Assembly: GCA_944739405.2 (NCBI GenBank)
Contig: OX123186.2
Span: forward strand, 10,066,995-10,130,994
Reading direction: 5' to 3'
From: Euclidia mi
Lineage: Eukaryota > Arthropoda > Insecta > Lepidoptera > Erebidae
DNA length: 64,000 nt
The notes under the pieces were generated by a model. The model was not told where the DNA came from and did no database searches. It worked only from the letters and a program-made list of their open reading frames with translations. Of the stretch, positions 10,181-20,799 are shown piece by piece (within the stretch, counting starts at the first letter, position 1; every line of letters starts with the position of its first letter). A program made the position numbers and the translations under genes.

Positions 10181-10474
10181 TATACCTAAATTATATTTTA
10201 TACAAAGGCAACCTAAAAATTTCTTTCCACAAAACAAGTACTAACATAGCGGGTTTTCGTGCACGAATACACCCACAATTTACCTAGTAATGTATTTCTT
10301 CGCCCAACCGTACAAGATACCAGACAAGGTAAAATGATACAAAATTATATCGATATTGCAGTTGCCAGAATTTTCAAATAATAAGTGCGGTAAGTTTATC
10401 ACCATTTCGTACATTTTACGGTTTGATTGTAAAACAAAGATCCTAGCAAAACATCACAAAAGAAAGTTTGGACA

Positions 10475-10731
10475 TTTTTTTAAAGACTCACGCCCGTATC
10501 CCCGAATGGGTAGGCAGAGGTGTAATATTACACCCACATTTCGCCATGAATTGCTTAGGTCCCACGTAATAGGGGGCGAGCCTATTGCCGTTAACGGGCA
10601 CATCACCAGACTCCGAACTGCTACTGAGAATTTGGAAAAACCCAGTAACACTTTTGCCCGACGCCGGAATCGAACCCGGGACCTCCGATCAGCAGTCGCA
10701 TACGCTATCCACTAGACTACGGAGGCAGTCT
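10475..10731 (-). mobile_element. SINE family A body with a different tRNA-like head
   Basis: The minus-strand body and 3' end match the other family A copies, ending in an A-rich tail (T run at 10475-10481). The head is different: box A is 'TAGTCTAGTGGATAG' and box B 'GGGTTCGATTCC', preceded by 'GACTGCCTCCG', whereas the common head reads 'CTCGTTGGTCTCGCGGCATA'. It may be a separate subfamily with a swapped head. Possible short duplications (TTGGAC) flank it but are weak. Confidence 0.82.
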
Positions 10732-10785
10732 GTTGGACTGGCATTGTCATATAATTTCATACATTTTGCCTCGTATATACGAGGC

Positions 10786-11799
10786 GATTAAATCTAATAT
10801 TCTACATAATTTAATACTGTATACTCGTAAATATAAATCTTTCGATTCAAATGACTTTATGTATATTTCGACGAACAAAGCTGATGGCTCTGTACTACAA
10901 GATGTGATTTAAAACGACCACGGCCACTTCAAAATAGGTACTCTGTCTTGTTTGGTTATGATTTTATGATGTTAATAGGACCGCACTTACACGCTTAATA
11001 TCAGTCTTATATATATTATAGCCTTTTATAATTATCTGGCGGCCATACTAAAATTTGCTAGATTTTTTTCGTTTTGAATTAATATTCATAGAACTGGAAT
11101 CGCTGACCAATATCAGTCCAACTGCTTTTTCAATATACATGACCATTTATAATTCCTCAACTTCGGTTCTATGATAAGCAAAATTGTGCTCTGTGAACAT
11201 TTTAGCTCTGCTTATTACGGTACTTTATTAGTATTGCATCTCGAATAGCTCGCTGGTAATAGATAAATAATCAAAGAGACGGACAGAGGACAGATCTTGG
11301 TAGTAAGCACTCTTTGGCACCATTCTCCTCAGAACCCTAAAATGCAAAATCAGCATTTTCAAGTTGCCATGAACTTTAGGCAGGTCACACACAAAATTCA
11401 CTCATGCGCCTTTGGGCATAAAAACACGGCAGCACCTGCTTATCGACTAACACATAAGTCGTAAAGTAGTCGCCGGGAAAGGGTTAGGCTATCAGTCCAA
11501 CATATTGCAAGTTTGTCGTATCTTTACCACCTTTACGTGCACTAAACGTGTTTTCGGCTCGTATATCTGTTTATTTACTACTATTTTTTGCCTACGACCT
11601 TCCCTTGTCTTGTTATCGAATCGTAAAACTATTAAATTCCTTAGCTATCTTTAGGGTGAAGATTGATGAGCGGGAGTGGGGCTACGAATTTATTTTTGGA
11701 AAACAAGTCTCGTACTTATTTATGTATGCGCGCGCTATGAAAAAAGTTGTAAAATAAAATGACTGTTTTAAATTGTGATGTTCATTTTCGTTGGGGTTA
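10786..11799. other. AT-rich DNA, nothing recognised
   Basis: Preceded by an 18 bp perfect palindrome at 10768-10785 (GCCTCGTATATACGAGGC). The frame at 11548-11757 (+) has no recognisable features. Confidence 0.4.
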
Positions 11800-12016
11800 T
11801 TTTATTTTATAGTCTCACGCCTGCATCCCTGAAGGGGTAGGCAGAGGTGTAAATATTACACCCACATTTCACCATGATTTTTTTAGGTCCCACGTAATAG
11901 GGGGCGAGCCTATTGCCGTTACCAGGCACATTGCCAGACTCCGAGCTTTTTACTGAGAATTCGGAAAAACCCAGTTACACTTTTGCCCGACCCGGGAATC
12001 GAACCACAGAGGCAGT
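11800..12016 (-). mobile_element. SINE family A copy with deleted head
   Basis: The minus strand shows the conserved 3' end and body, but the tRNA-like head is interrupted directly after box B: plus-strand 'GGGAATCGAACC' is followed by 'ACAGAGGCAGT', skipping the segment that holds box A in other copies. An AT-rich tail (TTTTATTTTAT on plus) precedes it. Without box A it should not be transcribed by RNA polymerase III. Confidence 0.8.
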
Positions 12017-12293
12017 TACGCATGGTATACCTCACTGTAGTAATTGCATGATCCACATATGAGGGAAGACTTAGTTTTTTGCGCGTATCTTTCGGGAGTC
12101 GCACATACACCATCCACTAAGTTCCAAATTCAACTTTAAGTGATGATGAGCGATACAAAATTAAAACCTTGTATATGTAATCACTATTATTTCTGTTTTT
12201 CTTTCCTATATATTTTGGGGTACTTACCCGAACAAAAGCACGAGGTACATACACATAACTATATATCCGCATATACAGTTTAAAACCAATGTT

Positions 12294-12674
12294 CAAGGCT
12301 CGGAACCGGTTTAAAAAGTACCGGTTAACACCGGTTTATTACGGTTTTCCTCCGAACTCTTCTTAAGAACTTGAACGTTTTTAGAACTTTATTTTAATCT
12401 AAATTAACCGGTTTATTCGATGAACGGCACATTGCCAAACAAAAAAAATCTTACTACTGAATAAAATCGTAACAGCGCGCGGCGTTTCTTTATGGTGCGT
12501 CCGTATTAACCGGTTTTTATTGCTCTAAACCGTTTAATCCGAAAAAACCTTTATGTAAATACTCTTCCAAATATCGGTTTAAAAAAACCGGTTTATGCGA
12601 ACGAAACCAAATGTAAAGGTTTTGCGTCAAGTACATAATAGCGGTTTGAAAATTTAACCGGTATCCGAGGCCTG
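12294..12674. mobile_element. Non-autonomous hAT-type element with CCGGT array
   Basis: The element is 381 bp, flanked by a perfect 8 bp duplication CCAATGTT (12286-12293 and 12675-12682), the hallmark length for hAT transposons. Its ends are imperfect inverted repeats, CAAGGCTCGGAACCGGTT at the left and CAGGCCTCGGATACCGGTT read inward from the right; C-A-(A/G)-G-rich tips fit hAT. Inside, CCGGT appears about seven times, mostly as (A)ACCGGTTT, with further CGGTTT variants. It has no transposase and would rely on a hAT enzyme encoded elsewhere. The repeated motif may be transposase binding sites. Confidence 0.8.
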
Positions 12675-12682
12675 CCAATGTT

Positions 12683-13776
12683 AATGACCACGAAGACTCA
12701 CTTCTTAAATGAATAAACACGTATTGAAAATGGATATTATTATTGGAAATAAACTGTGTGTGCTATTTTTGAATGTTGTAAATTTGTCGATTCTGTGAAA
12801 AGAGAAACGATTTGTTTTTCATTTTAATCTGTGACCAAATCCCTAGATATTTTATAAAAGCAATTCGCTTGTGAAATTTTCCGTGAATATGATGCAGCTG
12901 GTAATACCACTATCATGATTTGCGTTCATTATTTTGTATTTAATTTAATAAAATTGTATATTCGAATATTCTCTACTATGATACCAACCGTAAATATTTA
13001 AACCTAAATTTAAATCGGTTAAACTTTTCTTATAAAACGATCGATCTATATTATATGCAAATATTGGAACCACTTCCACTATTTGTATATGAGATAGCTC
13101 GTTTTCCAAACAATTTTCTCTCACATAATATTCACCATGAGATGCCAAAAATAAAAAATCGAAACATTTGGTACCTCTTCAAACCCTTTAAAAATTCTTA
13201 CAACAAACAAACCCGCCTAATCTAAGCTAGCTAATCTAAAATTAACTCGAAACCAAAGGAAATATTCACTACGATAGCCCACAAAACAAACAGAAACGCA
13301 TTAAGAACTAATGGTTAAGGTGGCTTGCTTCACAATCCTTCACTATGACGAACAAACAAACAATCGTTAGTACTCTTTGCTGTGTTTACGATATGTTGTC
13401 GTATCCCTTTGGGTTCTGTATACGTTTATTTTGATGAAAGGAATATGGAGCTTGAGAGACGCTCTTTGTGTGGCTTCAGTGTTTATGCGGATATGATAGT
13501 ATGAAGATGTAGAAGAAAGAGTGGACAGCGAATGTTTGACATTATGATCGCAAAGTAAGTGCCCGTGTGTGTAAGCAAACGAAAATGGAAGCGTTGCGAA
13601 ATTATCACATTGGTAACAATTTTGTTTCTAAATATTTCGACGGTGCTATATAAAATGCAAATATATAATATCAATTTTTGCTATAAGCAAAAAAACTAGC
13701 CTGTAACTATGGTATGGTTAATTTCTTATGGGTATTACTGTGAAAACTAATTTACTATAGAGTTATATACGCGAGA
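12683..13776. other. AT-rich DNA, nothing recognised
   Basis: Chance frames at 12945-13148 and 13483-13674 (both minus) without protein features. Confidence 0.4.
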
Positions 13777-13778
13777 TA

Positions 13779-14068
13779 GGGCGGTTTCAGATTAGCGTTT
13801 TATACGCGCGTACAAGCTCGTTTTTGGAAGCGCGTATAGGTGCGCCTTTTGGCACATGCGCGACTCGTACGACCGTCCGACGCGCTTCTAGATATTTTAT
13901 TTTATTATTAGAGCGCAAGCCGTCAGAATCGTTGTTGACACTGACAAGATGTCACTATCGTTTTGAGCGAACACGCCGGCATATGCCATATAAATAGCGC
14001 GCGTGTAAGCACGTATGCTGAAACGACCGTATACGCGCAGAAAAAAAAAGCTAATCTGAAACCGCTCC
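13779..14068. mobile_element. Non-autonomous TIR element, CpG-rich, TA-flanked
   Basis: 290 bp with inverted ends: GGGCGGTTTCAGATTAGCG at left and GGAGCGGTTTCAGATTAGC read inward from right, flanked by TA (13777-13778 and 14069-14070). The interior is unusual for this region: repeated CGCGC and TATACGCGCG words near both ends and a CpG-dense centre. There is no coding capacity. The TA flank could mean Tc1/mariner or PIF/Harbinger mobilisation; I cannot decide. Confidence 0.65.
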
Positions 14069-14184
14069 TACTATAGAAAACTGAGCACAGAAGCGGCTAC
14101 AAACTTCTTTTGAGGCAATTTTTTTTAATGCACTCCTTATCTTTTTAACGTTGGTATTTTATTACCTATAAGAACATTATCTAA

Positions 14185-14364
14185 ATGCTACGGCAAACAG
14201 GCAAACACGTCAAAATACCTGATAGCAGACGTGTTAGAGGCCGTCTGCCTTTGACCAGGTGGTCCTTGATAAGCAGAGAACTCAACAAAGCACAGTTGCT
14301 TGAAGCGAAAACCCAAGACAGACTGTCTTGGCGCAGGAAAGTCAGGAGACCTGATTCCAATTGA
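14185..14364 (+). pseudogene. RTE-type reverse transcriptase C-terminal remnant
   Basis: A 59-codon frame ends with 'GRLPLTRWSLISREL', 'AKTQDRLSWRRKV' and TGA at 14362-14364. The order (G-R-P-like stretch, R-W, then A-x-x-x-D-R-x-x-W-R) is the usual C-terminus of RTE-like LINE reverse transcriptases. It differs clearly from the two other RTE ends in the window ('GRPRRTFVDQI' and 'GRPPARWSDDI'), so it represents a third lineage. It lacks all catalytic motifs. No tail repeat follows, and no duplication was found. Confidence 0.6.
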
Positions 14365-14526
14365 ACGGGGATAAGGGACGAAAGATGAACGACAAATACC
14401 TACAGCAAGTTTAAAGAAGCAAGTATAAATCCACTAATACATTATTGGTCCCTTTAGCCTGGACCCAAATGTGCCAGCTACTTGATACAATAATAGTAGC
14501 ATCCAGTCTGAATCCATAATTAACTG

Positions 14527-14660
14527 CACGGCTGGCGTAGTGGTTTAAGCTGTCGCCTCGTCGTTACTTACAGTACCACAGTATCGTTTCAATCCTCATC
14601 CTAACAATGGCAGTAAACATCAACACACGCCATGGCTACAAACAGCAGTCTATATACTTA
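14527..14660 (+). mobile_element. SINE-like tRNA head, decayed
   Basis: 'GGCTGGCGTAGTGGTTTAAG' is a good box A context and 'GTTTCAATCC' a decayed box B about 55 bp downstream. The spacing and ambiguous 3' part suggest an old tRNA-derived SINE, not a tRNA gene. No second copy in the window. Confidence 0.45.
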
Positions 14661-15602
14661 CCAACCAAAATATTATCCATAATACACAATTTATCATCTC
14701 AACCAACAAAATACAGTAGTCTTAAAACCATAATAAAACACATAATTTACGATCGTCTTTTCAGCAAGTAGATTTAAAACGAAACACTTCATATTTAGGG
14801 CTGTAAATAATAAATAACTCAAACAATAAAATAAAAATAAAAACATGTAATAACACCTGTTCTTGTGGCCATAATTCATCCTCCCCACAATTGCTTTCTA
14901 TTTGAAGATGAAACTCCCTAAACAATGTTTGCGGCAATCCTTTACACAACACGTTCAGAATAGGCGAACTATTTGTAGCTGATAATCTGCCCGCAGACTT
15001 AGAAATTCGTTAAAAAAGTTTAGATAACTGTCTGAAGAGATATCAATATATAATGGTGAACAGTAAAAATATTAACAAACTAAAATTTTAATGAGAAATT
15101 TAAGAAATGTAACTATACGTCCATGCTTTAATTAAAGACGATACTATATTTTTGTTGTTGAAACTATTTGCAACAATATATTTGTTTCCACAATGATTGT
15201 GCAGCAAAATATCTGCTTTTTGAAGAAGCACCCTTAACAAAGATAGAGTGCCCGACAATCCTTTTTTTATAGTTATTTAGAGTACAACAAAGCGCGTATT
15301 CGGAATATTCGCGGCAACAAATCATACGCCGCCTTTAGAAGCCGTAAAAGCATTCTTAAAACAAGAACATAAAAGAAGAATCAGAACAACACTGTTAAAA
15401 AGATATTTGGGTCATAAGCTGAAGCGAGTAGCGACTTTCATTAATATATATACCCAGGAATCTCACGTCACATTTTAAGTCAGACTGTTACGATTAGTAT
15501 AATCATTAATAGATAATATAATAAATAGGGTCAGTACAATGTTTCAAATGGTTTTGTCACGGTGACTCTACAGAGTTTTAAGGTAGTTTTAGATTTAACG
15601 CA
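14661..15602. other. AT-rich DNA, nothing recognised
   Basis: Minus-strand chance frames at 14694-14952 overlap one another in two frames, which argues against coding. Confidence 0.4.
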
Positions 15603-15797
15603 ATATATCCATAATATAAAAATGAATCGCTGAATGTCTTGCCAAGCGCTAATCTCGAGAGCAGCTGAACCGATTTTGCTTATACTTTTTTATAATATTC
15701 TTTGAAGTACGAGGATGGTTCCTACGGCGATAATTAAAAAATAATAATTAAAAAATCGACTGTTAGGCGGTACGAAGTTCGCCGGGTAAGCTAGTAT
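15603..15797 (+). repeat. Degenerate 'GCCGGGTAAGCTAGTATA' repeat
   Basis: Ends in 'TACGAAGTTCGCCGGGTAAG' plus 'CTAGTATA', resembling 'GGAAGTTAGCCGGGTCAGAT' at 48571-48590. Starts with 'CCATAATATAAAAATGAATC'. Likely a decayed copy of a widespread insect repeat (recollection). Confidence 0.5.
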
Positions 15798-16014
15798 ATG
15801 TATATAGTGCTATACCATGCATTCAAAGAAGTTTACGGATAGTTTCGATAACGATTGTAAGGACTAACTAGGTTTCTCAGTCGGGACATGTGAATTTATA
15901 TTTGAAGATAGATAAATCGTTAAACACTCTTCAGTACATCAGATGGACAATCAACAAAACTTCAAAAACAGTTTCTAAGCAATGTGTGCCTGTTCGATTG
16001 CCCATTTTCATTAT

Positions 16015-16140
16015 TCGAACCATCTATGAATTTAGAGATTTGAGACACATGTTTGACATATGATATTATTATGTGTCATGTCAAATATGAATCTCAAATC
16101 TCCAAAAATGGATATATAGAGTATTAAATTCAGCGGTTAG
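16015..16140. mobile_element. Foldback MITE-like element, copy 1
   Basis: The halves are imperfect reverse complements around 'GAGATTTGAG...TTTGACAT' and 'ATGTCAAA...CTCAAATCTC'. The whole unit aligns with 29306-29438: 'GAATTTAGAGATTTGAGA', 'ACATGTTTGACATA' and the terminal 'AAATTCAGCGG(T/C)TAG' recur in order. No coding capacity. Confidence 0.6.
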
Positions 16141-19100
16141 TATAGCTCTCCTCCGTAGAAGCTTAAGATTTGGCATTGTTGAAGTTTATACCTATACAGG
16201 AACAGATAATTCACCGAATTTCAACCTTAACAAGACTATTAGTTTCCAATAATTTAACTTGGTAACAGATTTTGGCTTATTAGCATTTCCAAGAAATACC
16301 TACCTATATTTAGAACATTAGTATATTTAGTATTGAATTATTACTATGTTTTATATATAATATCCCAACCACATAGAAAATTCAGAATAAAACATTCTAC
16401 TTGGTTAATACTGCATAATATCTGTGTTCAAATAATTGTATATCATTTGCTGCATTCAATTAAATAGATAACGGGTTTTCTATATCCTTGGGAAATTAAT
16501 ATAATACCAATGTGTACCTAGATATTCATTATAATATTCACAATACCAATAATTTATTCATAAATTCAGTTATTGTGTTTGCCGATTATTTATTAGAGTG
16601 TAGGTTCATTTATTGCAAAAGTTACGTTTTAATATTGGATTTTGAATTGCCAGTGTGTGTTAATTAAATTAGATATCTGCTATTTATTCGTACCTAATGT
16701 CTGTTTATTTTGTATTCATGTATTGTGGGTGACAATATTGTTTTATATTGATACGGTGTTTGTAGATTGCATTAACTGAATCTATGTATAACCAACTTTA
16801 GTGAAATGAGTGCAGAAGTAATCTTTTATAATATTTTTATGGTATTTGTTAACTCTTTGAATATTGGCTTCATCACTTAGCTATAACGACACTCGAGGAT
16901 AATAAGCTAGTACATTTCTTTTTTCTAATTTTGATGTATTGGTAGTTGCAAGTTAAGTACCCACCGCAAACTGTATTTGGTTTTGTATTTCACTATGAAC
17001 ATTTTTAATAGGAGTGTGTCTTGCTCAATGTCGTAATACGGCTAATACCATGTTTTTATGCAAATAAATATTATTATATTCTATTATTCTATTAAATAAT
17101 ATTATTTTTATTGTTTCTTGCAGTTTCCAACGTAAAACAGTCATTTTATCATTCAAAATAAAACACAAGAAGATGCTCCTACCATAAAATCTCCCGTAAC
17201 TTGTACCACACTAAAAAAGAAACGTTTGAAATACGCCAGTGAATCACGGTGGGAAGTGGGGAATGCGATAATAAGTCCCGAGCCATCCCGGATTCCGACT
17301 TACTATATATGTACAAAATTGAAGCCATTATACATACTCCTGTCTTCGCATACATTCGTGCGTAAGAAGGAAGCCTTACTGAAAAAGTAACGATGAAGAA
17401 AGCAAGATGATTAAAAAAGTAAAGTGTGTGAGTGTGTGTATGCGTGAGATGCTTTGATTAACGCCTTTTGAGTAAACAACTTGAATTTGGAATGGATGAG
17501 GATACCGTTTTGACGGTATTTTATACTCCTTTGATATGTCTTACGGAAAAATATTGGATTTCAAAGATGCCAGTGCTATCAGCACTTGGATACAGAGATA
17601 TTGGAGTTCGTGACATATTAAGTTTCCTATTACGAGCTACGATATTAATGCTGCCGTTTTATACGTTATGTGTACATAAATCTTCGTCTATAAAAAGTAT
17701 TATTGGTGCTGTTCGGAATAAAAATGATATTTCATTTTGCCTTCTCTCGCGTATAAGACTATCTGATTTTAAGTGGAAGTCAATCCGGCTGAAATGCTAA
17801 CAGAAAATATCCAAGGCATTTTCTACCTACCAGCCTGTGGAGGACGGAAGAGAAAGAAATAAATCTTGGAGATAGTGAAAAAAGAGAGTAAGTGCTAGAT
17901 GGTTACACTAATGCTCAAAATGTTAGTCCAGGTATTTTTTCTGCTCCAGTTTAAAAATTCACTCAGTTTAAATGTTTACGATAGAGACATATGACGCACA
18001 CCAGAACATAGAGCATACAGAGGTAGGTCCACGACAGCACTGAAGGCGAAGGTATTCATCTAGTTGACTGCCCAAATTTTACCACCTCAAGATGGTCATC
18101 CTCATCAATCGACCATATGACATGAGCATTTTCAATACAAGTCTGTTGTTTGAACGTTGGGTCGGTAAAGTCTAAGCCAATAAGCCATATTATATTCCTA
18201 GTGACGTGGTTAGAATTTTCTAATAGTGCCCCACATTTAGATAGACTTGATACTTGAAACTTGATGGCACGGGCTGTTTCTACAACTCCACGTCTTAGCG
18301 TGTATTTTGCGTACGGGTGGGGGAATGGTCTTGTCATTCGAGCCACCCCAGCTCTTTGAGGAAGATTTAGACAGACATTATCTTACAGATAAAGCCAAAA
18401 GTAGAACAAAGTTTTTTCGTAAATATCTTCCAAGTATATCAACTGGAACTTATCAGACAATCCTGAAACTGGAAACACAATCTCAATTTTTGCTATCTCA
18501 TATTTTGTTAAAATTGTAAAGAGGTTTTATAACAACATTTTTAGCTCTGATTAAATAGTTGCATCCAGGATCGTTTAACTGCCTTTGGCTTTTTGAGCAA
18601 AGCTTACAGTTCGCAGACTACTCATGTTGGTTTTGCTTGCAAGTGCTTCAGTTTGGTTAAGATTAGCCGTAGCTGTGGTTAAACCGCTTGTCCATTCAAA
18701 TTAGTGTAATAAAATAATAGAATTCGCGAAGTCGCTTAATACACTCTTTTACCTAATTAAGATAATATATACAACTTCTGTTCCAAAAACTCATCTAAAG
18801 AAAAGTACAAATAAGATTACAAAAAATACAGATATTTTTATGGTCTATAAAAGCATAGGTTGGTCTAGGACAAAGCCTGATTTTATACTTAGCCGTAGAT
18901 TTGTAATAAAGCCTAGTCAGATTATATTACTGGCAACACAAATGCCATTAAAGAGCACCGATGCTTTGCGTTAGGAATAATAATCGTATTAATGTAATTG
19001 CTAGTGCTGTAGTTTCGACGAAATAATGTTATAGAATTCGATTATTGTAATCTTTACTAGTATTATAAAGCTGAAGAGTTTGTTTGTATCTTTGTTTGGT

Positions 19101-19200
19101 AGAGAACGCTAATATCATGAACTATATTAATCATGTTCGATATGTATGAAACAATTATTTTGTGTTGGATAGTCCCTTTATCAGGGGAGGCCAGTCCAGT
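16141..19200. other. AT-rich DNA with unassigned frames
   Basis: Open frames at 17468-17800 (+, 110 codons), 18056-18346 (-, 96 codons) and 18307-18519 (+) are the longest here. None carries a motif I recognise. The minus frame at 18056-18346 has a plausibly protein-like composition ('IIWLIGLDFTDPTFKQQ', 'HVIWSIDEDDHLEVVKF') and could be a remnant of an element ORF, but I cannot name it. Confidence 0.35.
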
Positions 19201-19268
19201 ACCAGTCACTCATAGCGTGATGTTATATAGCCTATAGGCTGTATAACATCACGCTATGAGTGACTGGT
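19201..19268. repeat. 68 bp spacerless palindrome
   Basis: Two 34 bp arms (19201-19234, 19235-19268) match at 33 of 34 positions with no loop. The outer ends read ACCAGTCACT ... AGTGACTGGT. It lies just upstream of a SINE. Spacerless palindromes of this length are rarely long-lived, so it is probably recent. Confidence 0.93.
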
Positions 19269-19330
19269 GCGCAGCCGTAGCCTTTACTAACGTGTGTGTA
19301 ACCGCGGGTTCGGCTAATCATTATATATTC

Positions 19331-19600
19331 GACGTCCGCTTGGCGCAGCGGGAATGTAAGCGACTGCCACGCCAAAGGTCGCGGGTTCGATTCCCGCTCA
19401 AGTCAAACATTTGTGTGCATGAACATGGATGTTTGTCTTGGTCTGGGTGTGTCTATGTATAATATGTATGTATTTACAAAAAAAAGTATATATGTATGTT
19501 TATCCATTGTCTAGTACCCATAGTACAAGCTCTGCTTAGTTTGGGACTAGATGGTGTTGTGTGAATGTGGTAGAGTAGAATATTATTTATATTATTATAG
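19331..19600 (+). mobile_element. SINE family C, tRNA-derived
   Basis: The head has box A 'GCTTGGCGCAGCGGG' and a consensus box B 'GGTTCGATTCC', followed by a non-tRNA body with 'CCATTGTCTAGTACCCATAG' and 'GTACAAGCTCTGCTTAGTTT' and an AT-rich (ATT)n-like end. The 3' body differs from families A and B and probably belongs to a different LINE partner, not found in the window. The lack of an aminoacyl-stem partner argues against a tRNA gene. Confidence 0.72.
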
Positions 19601-20504
19601 CATGGTATAGACTAAGTGGATATGGAATTATGTAACATTTAATAATATAAAGAAGGAATGTTCTGTCTTATCTGGTCAGATTAGCATGCAGATCCCTGAC
19701 TACTAGACTAAACATCTTGAATGCAACGGGGATAATGCTAGAACTATGGTGACAAACAAATTTCGACCTTGAATTTAATTTAAAAACATTAAAACAGCGT
19801 TAAAAATACCTAATATATCGTGAGCAAGGAACAAGTTAACTTGACAAATACTCATTCAATATTTTACCAAACCAAATATTTGCAAAAAATATGTAGAATA
19901 AACATTGTGCTTAGAATTATAGAATACTTTGAAATCCAACGATACCAAGAATATGTAGAATCGAAAAGGAAATTATTACCTTGACAAAAAAGCTTACGGT
20001 AAATGTATAAAATATCTGATACAATATTTTCAGATATTTATCTTTAGGGTAAATAAGTGAGTAAAGAAAAAATATTATACCATCGATCAACAAGCGATAC
20101 GGTCTTATTACTTTCACCAAAACCAGCGGGCGTTCTTAATAGGTTTCACATAGAATTTTTACAGTGACATAAATACTGATGAATTCTCAGAAAACAATGT
20201 TGAAAGCACTAAGTACAGGACAAAAGCTTGTTACAGCAAAGTTATTTTCTTTTTTGGTAAAATTACTTGTAAGACAAACAATAGTGTTGAAAGTATTTCG
20301 AGTACCTTGAATTTTTCTTTGCCTTTTTGTACTCAGACAGTAATGTATTATAATTGGCTGTTTGTTTCTAAAAGTTTGTTTGATATGGGGCAAGGTAGAC
20401 AAAGAATATCAAATTGATCACGTCCCTGTATTATTTATTGACTAGTTGAATTTTACTGCTCTTTGGCTATGTACAATGAGATTATAGCCGTTTTTAGACT
20501 ATTT
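19601..20504. other. AT-rich DNA, nothing recognised
   Basis: Chance minus frames at 19917-20120 and 20187-20402 only. Confidence 0.4.
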
Positions 20505-20512
20505 GTACACTA

Positions 20513-20791
20513 CTTTCCTTTTTCTTTTTTTTTTATAGACTCACGCCTGTATCCCCGAAGGGGTAGGCAGAGGTGTAATGTTACACCCACATTCCGCCAT
20601 GAATTTTTTAGGTCCCACGTAATAGGGTGCGAGCTTATTGCCATACCTTGCACATTACCAGACTCCGTGCTGCTACTGCAAAATTTCCTAAAGGACAAAC
20701 CCAATAACACTTTGCCCGACCCGAGAATCGAACCCGAGACCTCCCAATCCCAAGCGCACATTTATGCCGCGAGACCAACGAGGCAGTCACA
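20513..20791 (-). mobile_element. SINE family A copy, full-length
   Basis: Minus-strand copy with head (box A 'TTGGTCTCGCGGC', box B 'GGGTTCGATTCT'), body, conserved 3' end and an A-rich tail (plus-strand T run at 20521-20535). The sequence GTACACTA at 20505-20512 and 20792-20799 is the likely target-site duplication, although its right half overlaps a 'TGTACTGTGACTGCC' phrase that also precedes the copy at 41570, so the exact 5' edge is uncertain. Confidence 0.83.
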
Positions 20792-20799
20792 GTACACTA

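Noticed and set aside
10356..10791. Overlapping frames of 119 and 68 codons
   Set aside because: They are translations of the SINE at 10475-10731 in two registers.
17468..17800. 110-codon frame as a possible gene
   Set aside because: No recognisable domain, no clear ATG context or splice partners; length is within chance for AT-rich 64 kb.
19332..19406. Possible tRNA gene
   Set aside because: Good box A and B but no paired acceptor stem, and a SINE body follows directly.
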